From Karstenula rhodostoma CBS 690.94 (taxonomy: Eukaryota; Ascomycota; Dothideomycetes; Pleosporales; Didymosphaeriaceae): a stretch of DNA of 64,000 nt. The DNA lies in assembly GCA_010093485.1 (NCBI GenBank), contig MU001503.1, forward strand, positions 765,132 to 829,131, in the 5' to 3' direction. Position 1 is the stretch's first letter. Each line of letters opens with the position of its first letter. The position numbers were made by a program, and so were the translations under genes. Shown one piece after another: positions 31,255-43,304 of the stretch. The notes beneath the pieces are model-generated. The model made no database searches, was not told the origin of the DNA, and saw nothing but the letters and a program-made list of their open reading frames with translations.

Positions 31255-32080
31255 TTGCCCTGCTTCCTAAAGCGTCTGGTGACGGTGTGTTGACCGATCG
31301 TACAGATGTTGACAGCTGCGCTACGGTGCTGAAGCGGCTGCATCTTTGAGCGCCATGAGACAAAGTCCTGAACCAACGCACTCATTGCAGCAACAGTGGT
31401 CGTTCGTATCTTGCAATTTTTCGTACGGTCCAGAGCACGGCGGAAAAGTCTTCGAATTTTTGTTTCGATACAGATATAACCGGGCCGGCGTCTTACACGT
31501 TTCACTTCTGCTCGTTCAGTTTATCGTTAGAGAAGTGTACGGTTATTAGCAGGGCGCATGTACCGTCCCTTGGGTTTTCTATATCTGTAGGATATCGTGT
31601 ATCTGGTACCATGGGACACCATTGGCGCGTCCAGTATGGCACAACTAGTGTCCATGTGGGAGGCTTCCACAAATGAAATCAATTACTACTGTACTCTGCT
31701 GGACCGGATTGCACGGCATTTGACGATGGCTGCCCCGCAACTGTTGATGTGCAGCATATTGTGTGGCTGTACGATGAAGTGATCTCGTGAGGGCTTGCAG
31801 CTGTGTGTTCGGTATCTCCAATCGAAGAGACCGCCACTCAACAAGGTATTCCCTTAGACCACAGCATTTCCGCGCTTGCCTCACAGCACGACTTCGTGCA
31901 AGTATCGCCTCCCGGTGATGTTGCTGTCGCTCGTCAGTGGTGGAGACGACGCTTTAGCGTGCCAAGGCCAACTGCGCTGATTGGCCCGAGAAGCGAAGAA
32001 TTTCGAGAAGCGCACACCCAAACCTAACTCTCGACCTCTCTTGTCGACAGCAACTCCCTCTACCACACAACACCGTCGCC
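31255..32080. promoter_or_regulatory. F-box 3' region and uL2 promoter
   Basis: 826 bases. The last 100 contain CTAACTCTCGACC and pyrimidine runs usual for ribosomal protein leaders. No separate gene is supported. Confidence 0.45.
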
Positions 32081-33125
32081 ATGGGTAGGGTTATCAGGAA
32101 CCAGCGTAAGGGTCGCGGCTCTATCTTCACCGCCAACACCCGCTTGAACAAGGCGCCCGCCCAGTTCCGCACTCTCGACTACGTACGTCCATGCCGCCGC
32201 CCGCACGATGCGAACACGCAACGACCCAACGACCGTGGCTAATTGGTATAGGCTGAGCGCAATGGATACATCCGGGGCGTCGTGAAGGAGATTGTCCACG
32301 ACTCTGGCCGTGGTGAGTACCTGGCACGACATACAGACCTAAAATGTGCGCTGACCAAATTGAATAGGTGCTCCTCTCGCCAAGGTCGTCTTCCGCAACG
32401 TATGAAACTACAGCTCGAACCGCACTGCCTCATCCGCTGACAGCATTGTAGCCGTACAAGTTCAAGCATGACACCCAGACTTTTATCGCCAACGAGGGCA
32501 TGTACACTGGCCAGGTCAGTGGGAATAACGCTGGGGTTTGCGAACACTAGGGCTGACAGTGCAAAGTTCATCTACGCCGGAAAGCACGCCGCTCTCACCG
32601 TCGGCAACGTCCTCCCGCTCTACTCCGTCCCCGAGGGTACCGTCCTCACCAACGTCGAGGAGAAGGCCGCTGATCGTGGTGCGCTCGGTCGTACCTCCGG
32701 CAACTACGTGACCGTCATTGGCCACAACCCCGATGATGGCAAGACCCGTGTCAAGCTCCCCTCCGGTGCCAAGAAGGTCCTCTCCAGCCAGTGCCGTGGT
32801 ATGGTCGGTATCGTTGCCGGTGGTGGCCGAACAGACAAGCCCCTCCTCAAGGCCTCCAGGGCTAAGCACAAGGTATGTTGGAGCATATCCTGCACACTTT
32901 GAGTAGTTGGCTAATACCTTACAGTTCGCTGCCAAGCGCAACTCATGGCCCAAGACTCGTGGTGTTGCTATGAACCCCGTCGACCATCCTCACGGTGGTG
33001 GTAACCACCAGCATATCGGTAAAGCCTCTACCATCTCCCGCGAGGCCGCACAAGGTCAAAAGGCCGGTCTCATCGCCGCCAGGAGGACGGGTCTGCTCCG
33101 CGGTACCCAGAAGACGAAGGATTAG
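32081..33125 (+). CDS. RPL2: 60S ribosomal protein uL2 (yeast L2, L8 in animals)
   Basis: Large-subunit protein near the peptidyl-transferase centre. Six exons: 32081-32182, 32252-32312, 32368-32399, 32452-32514, 32567-32872 and 32925-33125, total 255 codons, 254 residues, the same length as yeast Rpl2. The sequence is collinear with the family from [14 protein letters not shown] through [41 protein letters not shown] to [17 protein letters not shown], whose His is the conserved tip residue. Introns are 69, 55, 52, 52 and 52 bases with good donors (GTACGT, GTGAGT, GTATGA, GTCAGT, GTATGT). Intron-rich structure is normal for ribosomal genes in filamentous ascomycetes. Assignment is essentially certain. 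Confidence 0.97.
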
Positions 33126-33539
33126 AGGGACTGATGACAATGGGGTGGCGTCGGAGTGGCTCAACAAAGCGGTCGGTTATTCTCATCACCATTCGAAATG
33201 CTGGTGGCCGGGCGTTATGAACTTTCTGGGCAAGCTAGGCCTCTGCCTGCTTGCATGCATGATAGGACCCTAGGGAAATGCGAATCCGAAAATGCATGGG
33301 CTGTATCTTGGAAATGTGATCTCATTACGACTTAACGTCTCTTATACCGGCCACCCAACGAGGAAGTGACGTCTCTCAACCAGCGCGGATAGCCTCACAT
33401 CGTACACAAAAGCGAAGAATTTCATCAATGTACTTGTACGGTGCTCGATCAGTGCAGCTTAATGGTGTAATGTTTATCCTTGAAGTGCTACCGCTGGCAT
33501 GGAACACCTTGAGGTTCCCGTTTTTCTTTTTACCCACAT
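33126..33539. other. intergenic between convergent genes
   Basis: 414 bases; 3' UTRs of uL2 and Apc4. Nothing else seen. Confidence 0.5.
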
Positions 33540-36150
33540 CTACGCCCCACCCATCTCGACATCGCTATCCTCGTCACTACTCCCCCCTCCCCCCTCTTCC
33601 CCTCCTCTTTTTTCAGTGAAATCCAGATCCAAAACCCGATAATGCTTCTTATCGCTCCCCAGCACAACCACCACTCTCCTCCCCTTCCTCCCATTAACCA
33701 CCAATCTCAACGGCGTGAACCTCCCTTCGAACACGTGCCGCGTGTGTTTCGAAAGCATCTCAGCAGTAAGCTCAATCGTGTGGTGTGCGGAACTAGGTAG
33801 AGCATGGCCTCCAGGCAGCAAGGTAGGTTGCACGGTGTTCGAAGTGATGGTCGAATATGCGACGACTTGGTCGGCTTTGGTGGCGAGAGCTTCGTTGCCA
33901 GCGGGGGTGTATGGGAAAGATATGATAGAGCAGGCCTTGGCAGCATCGGTGGACTGCAGAAGGAGCAGGAGCGTCACATCGTCTGCGAACTTGGCGTCGA
34001 GGATGTCGTGTGATTCCGTTTGGAGAGATGTTATAGACGAGGCTCGTAGGGAGGACGGAAGGCTAGCTATTCGGGGGTCGTGGGTATGGCGATGGATGGT
34101 GATGGATGGGCCCGGTGTGGTGGCCGTAGGGAGGGCAACGTACGTTGATATCGTGTCTGCATTGTGCTGTGTTTTGGTGAGTAACACTCCGACTAGGTAA
34201 GTAGTAGGGCGACAAGGAACACACCTCAGGTACCATACGCATATCCAGCGGCGCGCCGACGTCACCCTCCCCAAGCACTATCCCACTGTCCATACTGGTG
34301 TTGGTTTCTTGCCACTGACTCACTTGCTTCAACAAGTTCCGCACGCCATCGCCAAACTGCAAGAGTACTTTTTCCAAGCATAGCGCTTCCGCCTTGTAAA
34401 TACCGCCCCCTCGTAAGAGCTCGATCGCCTTGAGCGTATCTTCGTAGTCAGTCGCCTCCCCAGGAATCTCTTTCGCGCTGGTAAGGTATGGTTGCACATC
34501 AGAGTTCGACATTCCGTACTGGATGTACTCGAGAACGATGCCGATATCGACACCAGCAGGCTGCGACTCCATCTCCGCACGTGATTGGCTTCCCGGCTCC
34601 GTGGTCTCGAGATCGACGCTGTACTTGAGCCACTTGCTGAAGCTGGTGAAATACCGCTTCTCATCCGCGGCGTACAGTAACGTCGTATTCGCAAGAAGCC
34701 TCATTGTTTTCAGCACGTCAAGGAGAGCAGTGAACTCTGTCATAGGTCCGCTGAATATCCAGTCTCGATCGTGGAACTCAGCAAGACCCTTCAGACGCGA
34801 GATTATGATCGAACAGCGGTCCAATGCTGGTAGAAAATTCTCGTGCAGGAGCTGGAGGACAGTGGCAAGGCCGGACGTCACAGCATTGTCCCAGCGTTTG
34901 TGACCCTGTTCGGCGAGTTCGTCGACCAGCCATTCGTGAATGGGGGGAGGGCAGTGTCCGGTGCAGGCGAGATGGTACAAATTCTGCACGAGGTTGCCTT
35001 CTTTTTGCTCTTCCAGCGTTTCGCTGATGTTCATCATGAACTTGCCCGGTAGATCTTGGGCTTGTTTGAAATATGTATGGATACGGTTCAGCGTGTGCGA
35101 AAGGTATGATACCAGATTTTGAAGTTGTGCGGTTTTGGCCGCGATGAGGTGGAGGTAGATGCCTGCTGAGGGTATGAACCCGAGTGTTAGTGGTACCCAT
35201 GCGATCTTCTTCTGAGTATTTGTTGGGGATCTGATTTCCATAAGGAGCGAGTGTGTGCAAGCATATGGATGGCTCGCGTGCATCACCACCTTACTCTGCA
35301 GATTCCAAGCCCTGGGTAGCCTAACATACACCGCCTCCATCGAGTCGTAGATGCTCGGATGCACGCTGCCCTCTTCCGTGAACCTGAGAAACATGTCTAC
35401 GCTATTGTGATCTCGCAAGTGCTGCGAATGTAACAAGCCATCGACTTCAGCTTGCGAACTGAACGCACCAGAATCTACTGGTTGGCGCACGAAACGCATC
35501 ATCGGATTCGCAGGTGGAAGTGGTATGACGGGAAGCTTTGGGAGCAGACTCTCAGTATCCATCATGGCTAACTGATCAGGAAGATCCGGCGCAATATCCA
35601 GGCTTGCGAAGTCTGGTTGGCGCTGCAAAAAGTCCTCCAGATTCGTGTCGTCTTTGAAAGCGTCCCAGTCTTCGGTTGTGGGGTTGCTGAGATCTAACGC
35701 ATTCTTCTTGGTCGAACCTCTGCCGCTCTGAGACTCGCCCGTCCTCCTCTTAACCCTCTTTACATCGATGAAGTTCGGTCCCCACCCAATGCACCTGACT
35801 GTACTTTTATCTCCATCTCTGAGCGAAGGTAGCTTGACGTTGCCGTGCACCACCTTTCCCGTCTCCACGCCCAGCACGTCCACGCACCCATCGCTCCACG
35901 CAACCGCCAACCCCGCGCCGTTCCATTGCCACTTCAGCGCCTCGACCACAACGTCCTCGCTCTTCCGCTTGAGACCAAATGCTCTCTGCCCATTTACACG
36001 ATAGACATCCAAATTTTCTTCGTCGGTCACGAGGGCGATGAGATCCATAGTAGGGCAGTAGGAAATCAACTGCGGGTGGATGGGGTGAAGCAGAATCTTT
36101 TCTGCCTGCTGCAGCAGTTTGGGTTCTGGCGAGGCGTTCATGGCGGCCAT
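33540..36150 (-). CDS. APC4: anaphase-promoting complex subunit 4
   Basis: Scaffold subunit of the APC/C ubiquitin ligase controlling mitotic exit. Exons 36150-34225 and 34166-33540 (58-base intron) give 850 residues. The N-terminal WD40-like part has CPTMDLIALVTDEENLDVYR, ALKWQWNGAGLAVAWSDG and IGWGPNF (residues 30-130), the hallmark of Apc4. The central helical Apc4 domain follows (about 280-480; VSYLSHTLNRIHTYF, LYHLACTGHCPPPIHEWLVDEL, SGLATVLQLLHENFLPALDR). The last exon encodes the C-terminal propeller blades and an acidic end (SSDEDSDVEMGGA). The LADELGEQGHKRW-type segment is well conserved. Start is the first ATG of the frame. Confidence 0.88.
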
Positions 36151-36871
36151 TGCGAGTGTCCTGCCGAAATACGGCCTGAACGGCCGTGATCAAGTTTGTG
36201 TTTACAGGTCGGTGTGTTCAGCGTTGAAGGCAGGCGCGACTGTGCTGAACTAGGCTAGTGCGATCGCGGTCACGCTCTGGCGCCTGAGCACAAAGAGTAA
36301 CGTGCGCTCCGACTTCACACTCCCCGGCAGCGGATTGTTCCGGAAAGTGTTTCGAAAACTGGATGATGACGCTGCTCGCCGTACAAGCTTCCTTGTCCCT
36401 TGGTCCAATATGGCAGGAGAAACGCACATACTTTGGCGAGGGGCCATGATCACACAGTGCATGATATCTGCGATTTGCAAACAACGGAAAACTCAAGCAT
36501 TTCTGATAGCGCGAAACGAAAGCGCCATTGCTAGACCTTACCCGACCTGGGGTATACCATCCCAATGTAAAAATACAAACGAGCAAAGCTTGGAAACATG
36601 CCCAACCCCCCGTGCCGTGCCAACCCGGCTCATGCTCCGCATGCGTAACGCCCTTAAACCCATACAACAGTATCCGTGTAAATGCATTCGCGGCCCACGT
36701 AGGAAGTAAGCTGGTTGATGCAACCGCGCAGCCAGCCGAGCGGTAAGTCCCATTCCACGCCGCATACTAATCAGAACCTCATGTCATCCCATATATACAT
36801 GCATCTCTTCTCGATGAGACGCAGTGAGGTTCGTTCGTTACGCATGATTTGGCATCTGGTCTTCGCAAGCA
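36151..36871. other. intergenic, about 720 bases
   Basis: Apc4 promoter and 3' UTR of the transporter gene. No gene supported on either strand. Confidence 0.45.
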
Positions 36872-38547
36872 TTATCGACTTGAACCCTTGGCGATCGGTC
36901 GTACGGATGCTTTCTGGACTCTCACACTACCGCTCGGTCGGCGTCCATTTAGGCCCACATCTTCTTCGTCAAAGCTCGTCCTCTTGACACCACCTTCTGC
37001 CTCATCACTGTCATCTGCCAGGTCGCCCAGCTCAAATTGATTATTCTCGATATCGTAGTCGTGCATCATTGCCCTTCTCTCCCCGAAACTTTGCCGGCTG
37101 CCATTCCCATGGCCGCCCAAGAATGGAAGCGCAGGGCTCCGGAAGCTAGAATCGGTACTGCGTCGCAATTGCATGCTTCGCCTTGTAGGGAAACCCGAGA
37201 TGCCGTCCGTGGGCACACCGTCGCTGAAATTATTCCCCATAGCACGGTTGCCGTCAGGGTCGTCGCGCGAGAGATTGAGAAGATAGACGCCGGAGAAGAT
37301 GACGAGAAAGCCGCAAAGGAGGGAAATGGTATTTACGGCGGAGGTAGTGTTGAAGCCGCGGAAGAGGAGGAAGGAAGCGACGAGTGTGCATGTCGTGAAG
37401 GTGACATAATATAGCGGGTTGACACTGTTTTCCGTCAGCAAAAATCCAATCATCCTCATTTTGGATTTCGTACATGTTGGTTGAGAACTGACTGAGCGCT
37501 TTGTTGAAGTAGTTCATCTGCGTCAAAATGCAGCCAACCGTTATGATTACGAAGACGTAAGTAGAAGGGTGTGTGAACTGGTTGTTTCCAGCAAAAGTCA
37601 TCTTGAGCGCGATACCGAATGCCTTGATTGCCATAATAGATACTGAGCCAGTCGTCGAGCAGATGGAGAGGTAGATGAGCGGATTTCTTTTGCCGTATTT
37701 GGGCGCGATGTTGTAGATCATGAAGATGGAGAAGGCGACCACGAAGACACAGTAAATTAGGAAGCCTGCATCTGCTCGTTAGCTAATGTGCCGCATGTGC
37801 AGAGCAAGCCATCATACCCGGCTGTATCGCATAGTTGAGAATTTCGTCAACAGACTCGACTTCCTCGTCCGGCGGCGCATGGAGCACGATGATGACGGAT
37901 CCTATCAGACATATCGCGCAGCCAATCTTGCCAAGCACGCCTAGATATTCCTGCAGGAAATAGGACCCCAAGACGGCACTGTCTTCGTATTAGCAAAGCC
38001 TTCGTTCATAGAACACGTCTTTACGGACCCGATCAGCACCGATAGAGCTCCGAGCGGAGTCACCAGAATCGCAGGCGCAAACGCGTACGCGGCGAAGTTG
38101 AATATCTCTCCCAATACCACTGCGCAATGTCAGGCAATGCTTCACAGCGGGGTGGCAGTACCACTCACTCGTGACTATACCGGCCCACCAAACGGGATTT
38201 CGCAAATACGAGAATCCATCTCCGTCAAAACCATGTTTCTCTGCGGAGGCATTCAGGCCCTATAGATGTAGCATTAGCCGAAGCTCTTCCAAGTTGCGAC
38301 TTCGAGGCGACGGCGGGACAATTGAGCCAAGAGAGTGGCGCGGTGACGGACCTTCTTCGTGATGACAAAACTCGTGCCTGGTCGCAGCATGTTAGCAACG
38401 AAAGAGGCATACGTGGTAGGATAGTGCTTACCAATGGCAAGCGAAGACGACACGGCCAGTATGAGGCCAACGTATCTGTCCACAATGAGCACCACTGATG
38501 CCTCGGGCGCAGCGCTTCTGGTTCGGCACGTACTTGTCTTCTACCAT
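36872..38547 (-). CDS. NIPA-like magnesium transporter (eight exons)
   Basis: Membrane Mg2+ transporter of the NIPA (DUF803) family. I join 38547-38534, 38475-38432, 38377-38352, 38259-38169, 38119-38029, 37978-37818, 37765-37474 and 37424-36872; total 424 codons, 423 residues. The first exons are tiny (14, 44 and 26 bases). The assembled start [20 protein letters not shown] then [11 protein letters not shown] is the family's first helix and loop; later helices include [62 protein letters not shown] and [20 protein letters not shown]. About nine helices, then a hydrophilic 130-residue tail with acidic and Arg/Ser parts. Introns are 49-92 bases. Retaining any intron breaks a helix or adds a stop. 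Confidence 0.88.
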
Positions 38548-40038
38548 ACTTGCGCCCCAAGATTCCCGAGCACTGCAGTGTCGTGCTATCCGATGCGAAT
38601 GGTGTTGGGTGCGGTGTGCTGCAAGCGTCGGTCGCGAGGGAAGGTCGTGGGCTAGGTCTATCGATAGGCGCGGACAGGCGCAGGTGGTCAACGGCGCTGG
38701 GCCTCGGCGGACAGTGGCGGAGCGAAGATGGATGCGACAGGCACGCGCACGCCCGGTTCTCCAAAGCAACCAAGACGGTACGCGTATGGCGCGGCTCGTG
38801 TTCCTGGCTGGGTCTCGTCTCGGCAGGAACGATGGCTGCGCGTTTCACCAAACGCTGTGTGGCCGGTTGTGACGAACGAACGGCGAGGGGGAGCCTGTGT
38901 GAGCGAGCGGCAGGCGGGGGTGCGGCGATGTCAATGAAGGGTGCGCAAAAGGGTTGCAGGCAAGGGAGGGAGGACGATGGCAGCTTGGTGCGGCGTGTCG
39001 CCGTCTGTTCAACGGCAGGGCTTGGGTGGCGTGCATGTGGACGCTTTGGGACGGCTAGGCTAGCTGTCGATTAAGCCCTCACGGTCCCTGCCGCAGGGGG
39101 CACCGGCACCCTTAGTGGGCTCGGGGGGCAGCACCCCAACACGCGGCCTCAGGCCTGCCACCACCACCAAGCACCAAGTGCCAGCATTCTCGAGCGCGGC
39201 TGCTGGGAACGGCCATCCATGTTCTACAGTTACGCTGTCCTTGCTACGCCCATCGCATTGTTAGCATCACAGTTCGCACGCACACGCTGACGACTGTGGA
39301 GAAAGACCATTGTGGCGTCTGGGGCTGAGTAGTTTAGTTGACTCAGATCAAGCCAGTACAGAAGAGTCCACTCCATCCGCTATAGCTTATCGAATATTCA
39401 ACCGTCTGGGGCTGACGCGTCGTCGGCCACACTTCTGTTCTTGCTTCTCTTCACCCGAGCAAGGGGCGCGCGTACAGTTGCAGAAGGAAAAGACTTGTGA
39501 ACGCCCGATTCCGGAGTCCCATGCGGACATGCTGGGTATCAAACGCCGTATGACGACCAATGCTCCGTTCCGTCTTGTACCATGTTTCCGTTGCGCCAAA
39601 CTCCGGATGCCGAAAACTATCTTATAACCGCAACCCGTTCCCTCTCCACCGCCTGCTCACTACCGCCACGGGGAAAACCACCCGATGCCAGTTGTCGCTA
39701 TGCCTTCCCGAGTATCTCCATTGCGAGCAAAAGGGTCGCAAGCATATCCTTAGTTAGTAGAGCGTTTTACATACCTTCTGCAGTCGACACTGCAGCAATA
39801 TGAAGCTGGTCACCCGCGCCAGTGAAGGAAGCTTACACTTGTTGCACATACCTGCCATTAGTATCCAGCTGAGATGTCAAAGTGCAGTGAGCTTCGTGTC
39901 CGGGTCTGTCTACGTCAAAGAGCATTCGGTTGGCCGTAGCCAGGTGTTGTATCGCCATGTCTTAGGGTTAGTACACGTTCACGTCGAAGTCGCAGCCAAA
40001 GAGGACAGCGGGGGTCTACACTCGAGGTCGCTTTGCAT
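38548..40038. other. gene-poor stretch, 1.5 kb
   Basis: Transporter promoter side and 3' side of the acidic protein gene. Plus-strand frames to 39074 are composed of rare-looking Arg/Gly/Ala runs and lack support. A GC-rich patch with G runs sits at about 39090-39170. Confidence 0.45.
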
Positions 40039-42483
40039 CTAGAATGACCAGTCAGCACCCTGCTGCAATCTTGGGCGCCTTCGAGAAGGCATACCTGTTG
40101 AAGTGGTTGCGTCCACCACATCATTGCCAACCTCGTCAATTGTTCTCTTCTGACCCTGTGGAGACAGGTTTCGAGGCTCGGTAGACGAAGTGACAACGGT
40201 GTCTGCAGCCGCAGATGCGGCGACCAGAGCTTGACCGGCCACGCCATCCTCCTCGTCATCAGAGTAATCTAATTCGTCTTCTGCGGCGTCATGGTTTACT
40301 GTTTGCTGCGGGACTGCAGCGGTATCGCCAAACTCCGGGAAGTCGTCCGAGCCTTCGAAAGCATCGTCTACAACGCCATGTTCTTCGACGTAAAATTCCG
40401 CAGTTACATTGAGGTCACCAGCGTGACTTGCTGATTGCTGTTCGCCGTCACCAACGTGGTTAGTGTGTTCAACGTTTGCTTGAGCAATATCGTAGCCTGG
40501 GTAGCCCTCAGCTTCTTCGTCCTCGGGGAAATCTTGCTCGTACTCTTCATATATTTCTCCGTAGGCTTGCCTATCGAACTCTCCGTAAGAGTAGTCATTG
40601 CCTTCATATTCAGTAAGGGCATTAACACCTGAGGCTGCCTGTCCACCAGGCGAGCCTTCAACAGGATGCTCGCTCTGCTGCTCGGCTTGAGCTACGTTCT
40701 CCACGTAGTCCTGTGCCTGGGAGGGATCGTCACCCTGAACCGTTGCAGAAATTGACTCGATTCGGCTCGCCTGGGCTCGATCATCAGGTGCGTCCTCGTC
40801 GTACTCGTCGTCACTATAATCGAGGAAATTTTCCTCGGGATCCTGAAGATTTTGCTCTGAGCCAGCAGTGTCGATGATGGGCTGCTCCACATCTTTGCTA
40901 ACGCTAGCTGTCGTGGTGCCAGAAACAGCATTGCCGCTCGCTGAAGTTGCTGCTGTTACTTGCTCCTCAGAAATATCAATTGTAAGCTCAGGTTCGGGCT
41001 CAGGATCATGCTCATGGTTGCTCTCTTGCTGCCAGTCCCTATCGCCGGAACCCTGCTCTTCATGTGACCCATGTACATCTTCGCGTTCATAGTTTTCTTG
41101 CTGTTCTTCCTCATGTTGAACTTGCTCCCCCACATCAGGGTCGTCTTGCACCTTTGACACTTCTTGCACGTCGTCACCCTCCCATTCCCCAAAACTATAT
41201 TCAGTTGGGCTCTGAGATTTGTGGACAGAGAAAAGACTCTGCCCAGACGCGATGAGATTGTCTAAGCCCGAGTAGCCAATGCCTTCCGTAGCGGCTCTAG
41301 AGAGTTCGGCAAGGAGGGAGGAGACTCGTGGGCGAGACACGAGAGAGATGCAAAAATATTCCGGGTCAGTAATCCCTTCTTGGACGTAGAGCTGCAGGTA
41401 TACACGAAGTATGTCATTCAAGCTGAAAAAGGCACACGTCGAATGCTCTTCGAAAAGCTCGACCTGGTGAAGACTGTCGAGACAGAAGCCAAGCTCAAAG
41501 TCACCGGGAACATCAACGTCAAGAGCACCGAGAGCTTCCCGACAAGCATTGATGACGGAATTGAGAGGCTGTTTCAGAAAAGAGTCATCCTCTAGGAGGT
41601 AATCTCCACTGCCCTCATAATCATGACGCTGAAATAACCAGTAGTCCTTTCCGTTGAAGTTGACATTGACAGGGTGGAAGTTGACATCTGGATCATCTTG
41701 CTCAGCCTGCCCGGTTGAAGACTTGTCAATGCCGGCAGCAGTCGGGAAGACAGTAGGGGCGCTCGTCCCATGGTCTGAGCTGTGGGTTTCCTGGCCCGAG
41801 TTTTCTACGTCATCATGTATACCAGGTTGCGATTGTTCGTCTGGCTGAGCGGAATCATCGCCAGGTTGCTGCGTTGTGTGCAGGTCCTGTGCTTGCAGGG
41901 GGACCGAGTCAGTTTGCTCATCATGCGTATTCGTGGTATGTTGTGACTTGATTTCATCCTCTCCAGCTTGACTTCCGTGACGAGACAGGTTGTTGACGCC
42001 CGGTTTGTCTCCGAGCTCTGCGGCAATCACAGGGTCATCGAGAGCATCAGTTTGGGGCGCGTTTGTGGCTACTGTGTCCCCGTCTACGGCTGCGTCTTCG
42101 TCATCTGAGTAATCAATCAGATCTTCTTCTGGGCCAGCTGGTGGGGACGGTTCAAGCGCGTTGGTATGCTCGGCTGAGTGCGGGTAGAGGTCTAACTCGA
42201 CGTCTTCGTTGATATCCTCTTCAATAAGATCTTCGTTGTCAGCCATAAAGTCGTCCTGGTCACCCGGCACGGCCTGCGGATCCTGGCCAGCATCTATCCC
42301 AGCATCGCGAAGTGATTCGTCGTCATCAACACCACCTGCAGAACGCAAGTCGATGTCGATGTCGACGTCACCATCATCGAATCCCAGGCCGTCTTCGGAA
42401 TGTAGGTCCATGGTATCGGGTGCAGTAGCCTCCAGATGAAGAGCTGGCAAGGCAGCGGTCGACATAGGGCAACCTTTGGTCAA
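40039..42483 (-). CDS. uncharacterised acidic protein with repeated DYSDDE motifs
   Basis: Family not recognised. One exon, 814 residues, very rich in Asp, Glu and Gln. A DYSDDE motif occurs at three widely spaced places (LIDYSDDEDAA near residue 121, FLDYSDDEYDE near 555, LDYSDDEEDG near 744). Between them lies one folded-looking block at about 275-430: VNVNFNGKDYWLFQRHD, LNSVINACREALG, CAFFSLNDILRVYLQLY and SLVSRPRVSSLLAEL. The C-terminus is basic (PSRRRPRL). Acidic composition and repeated short motif suggest a chaperone-like or nuclear scaffold role, which is only inference. The start is uncertain: Met at residues 1, 7 and 25 are all possible. It is divergent from delta-COP across 820 bases. 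Confidence 0.7.
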   Translation of the reverse strand: MTKGCPMSTAALPALHLEATAPDTMDLHSEDGLGFDDGDVDIDIDLRSAGGVDDDESLRDAGIDAGQDPQAVPGDQDDFMADNEDLIEEDINEDVELDLYPHSAEHTNALEPSPPAGPEEDLIDYSDDEDAAVDGDTVATNAPQTDALDDPVIAAELGDKPGVNNLSRHGSQAGEDEIKSQHTTNTHDEQTDSVPLQAQDLHTTQQPGDDSAQPDEQSQPGIHDDVENSGQETHSSDHGTSAPTVFPTAAGIDKSSTGQAEQDDPDVNFHPVNVNFNGKDYWLFQRHDYEGSGDYLLEDDSFLKQPLNSVINACREALGALDVDVPGDFELGFCLDSLHQVELFEEHSTCAFFSLNDILRVYLQLYVQEGITDPEYFCISLVSRPRVSSLLAELSRAATEGIGYSGLDNLIASGQSLFSVHKSQSPTEYSFGEWEGDDVQEVSKVQDDPDVGEQVQHEEEQQENYEREDVHGSHEEQGSGDRDWQQESNHEHDPEPEPELTIDISEEQVTAATSASGNAVSGTTTASVSKDVEQPIIDTAGSEQNLQDPEENFLDYSDDEYDEDAPDDRAQASRIESISATVQGDDPSQAQDYVENVAQAEQQSEHPVEGSPGGQAASGVNALTEYEGNDYSYGEFDRQAYGEIYEEYEQDFPEDEEAEGYPGYDIAQANVEHTNHVGDGEQQSASHAGDLNVTAEFYVEEHGVVDDAFEGSDDFPEFGDTAAVPQQTVNHDAAEDELDYSDDEEDGVAGQALVAASAAADTVVTSSTEPRNLSPQGQKRTIDEVGNDVVDATTSTGMPSRRRPRLQQGADWSF

Positions 42484-43304
42484 GAAAACTGACGAGACTG
42501 CAAAAATTTATGAGGGAAGAGTGGCGTCGAGGGCGCGGAGCAGCGGGCGGGCGCGAGTCACAGGCGCGACGGAGGCGAATGCGTGTGGCAGGGAATTTGT
42601 AAAGGTTGGCCGGAGGTGAGCCTTGTTCTAGGGCAGCATCACGCTGTGCGCGTCGCGTGAAATCGGTATTCCTGCGGGTAGTGAGGTGGTGATGGAGGCC
42701 TTTATCAAAGTAGACGGAGGACAAAGGTCGCGCCAAGGACGAGCTGCAGGTGCCGAAGCCAACGCAAACGGAAGCTGTCAGAGCACGTCGGCGGGCCGGG
42801 GAAATCTTTTTATGCAGTGGGAAGTAAGTGAAAAGACAAGGGGGGCCGCTGCGGAGGGGTAGTGGGTGAGGTCGCGGTAGCTAGGCAAAGAACGCGGTTG
42901 TTGAAGAGAAAAAGGGTTGGGTCGAAGGGCAGCTTATGTGGCAGGCTCGACCGCCGAACCGGCTTAGCGTAGGCAGGCGCGAGCACGTGACTAAATTAAC
43001 ACCTGGACCATCGCGAACCTCCACAAGGTACAACGAGCCAGCAACGCGAACGCAAGGGACACAGTAGCCTTGCTTCGCTCACGATACGCGGTCATCATTC
43101 TTTGTCTGTGCCTCTTGTCCGTCGCCAGCTCTACTTCCCTGCGCGATTGCCAATCAGTCTAGGCTTCCAATTTCCACTGTGGACAACATCCCCTCCATAC
43201 ACACAGACCGCGGAAGCTCTGCGATCGAACGCGCGCCCAACCCCGGGACAACCCATATATCTAGCTCGAAGGTTATACGCCCAGGTCACTAGTTCTGCGT
43301 CAAC
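42484..43304. promoter_or_regulatory. shared divergent promoter region (acidic protein / delta-COP)
   Basis: 820 bases between divergent starts. No separate gene. The plus-strand frame starting at 43102 runs into the delta-COP leader and is not supported. Confidence 0.5.
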
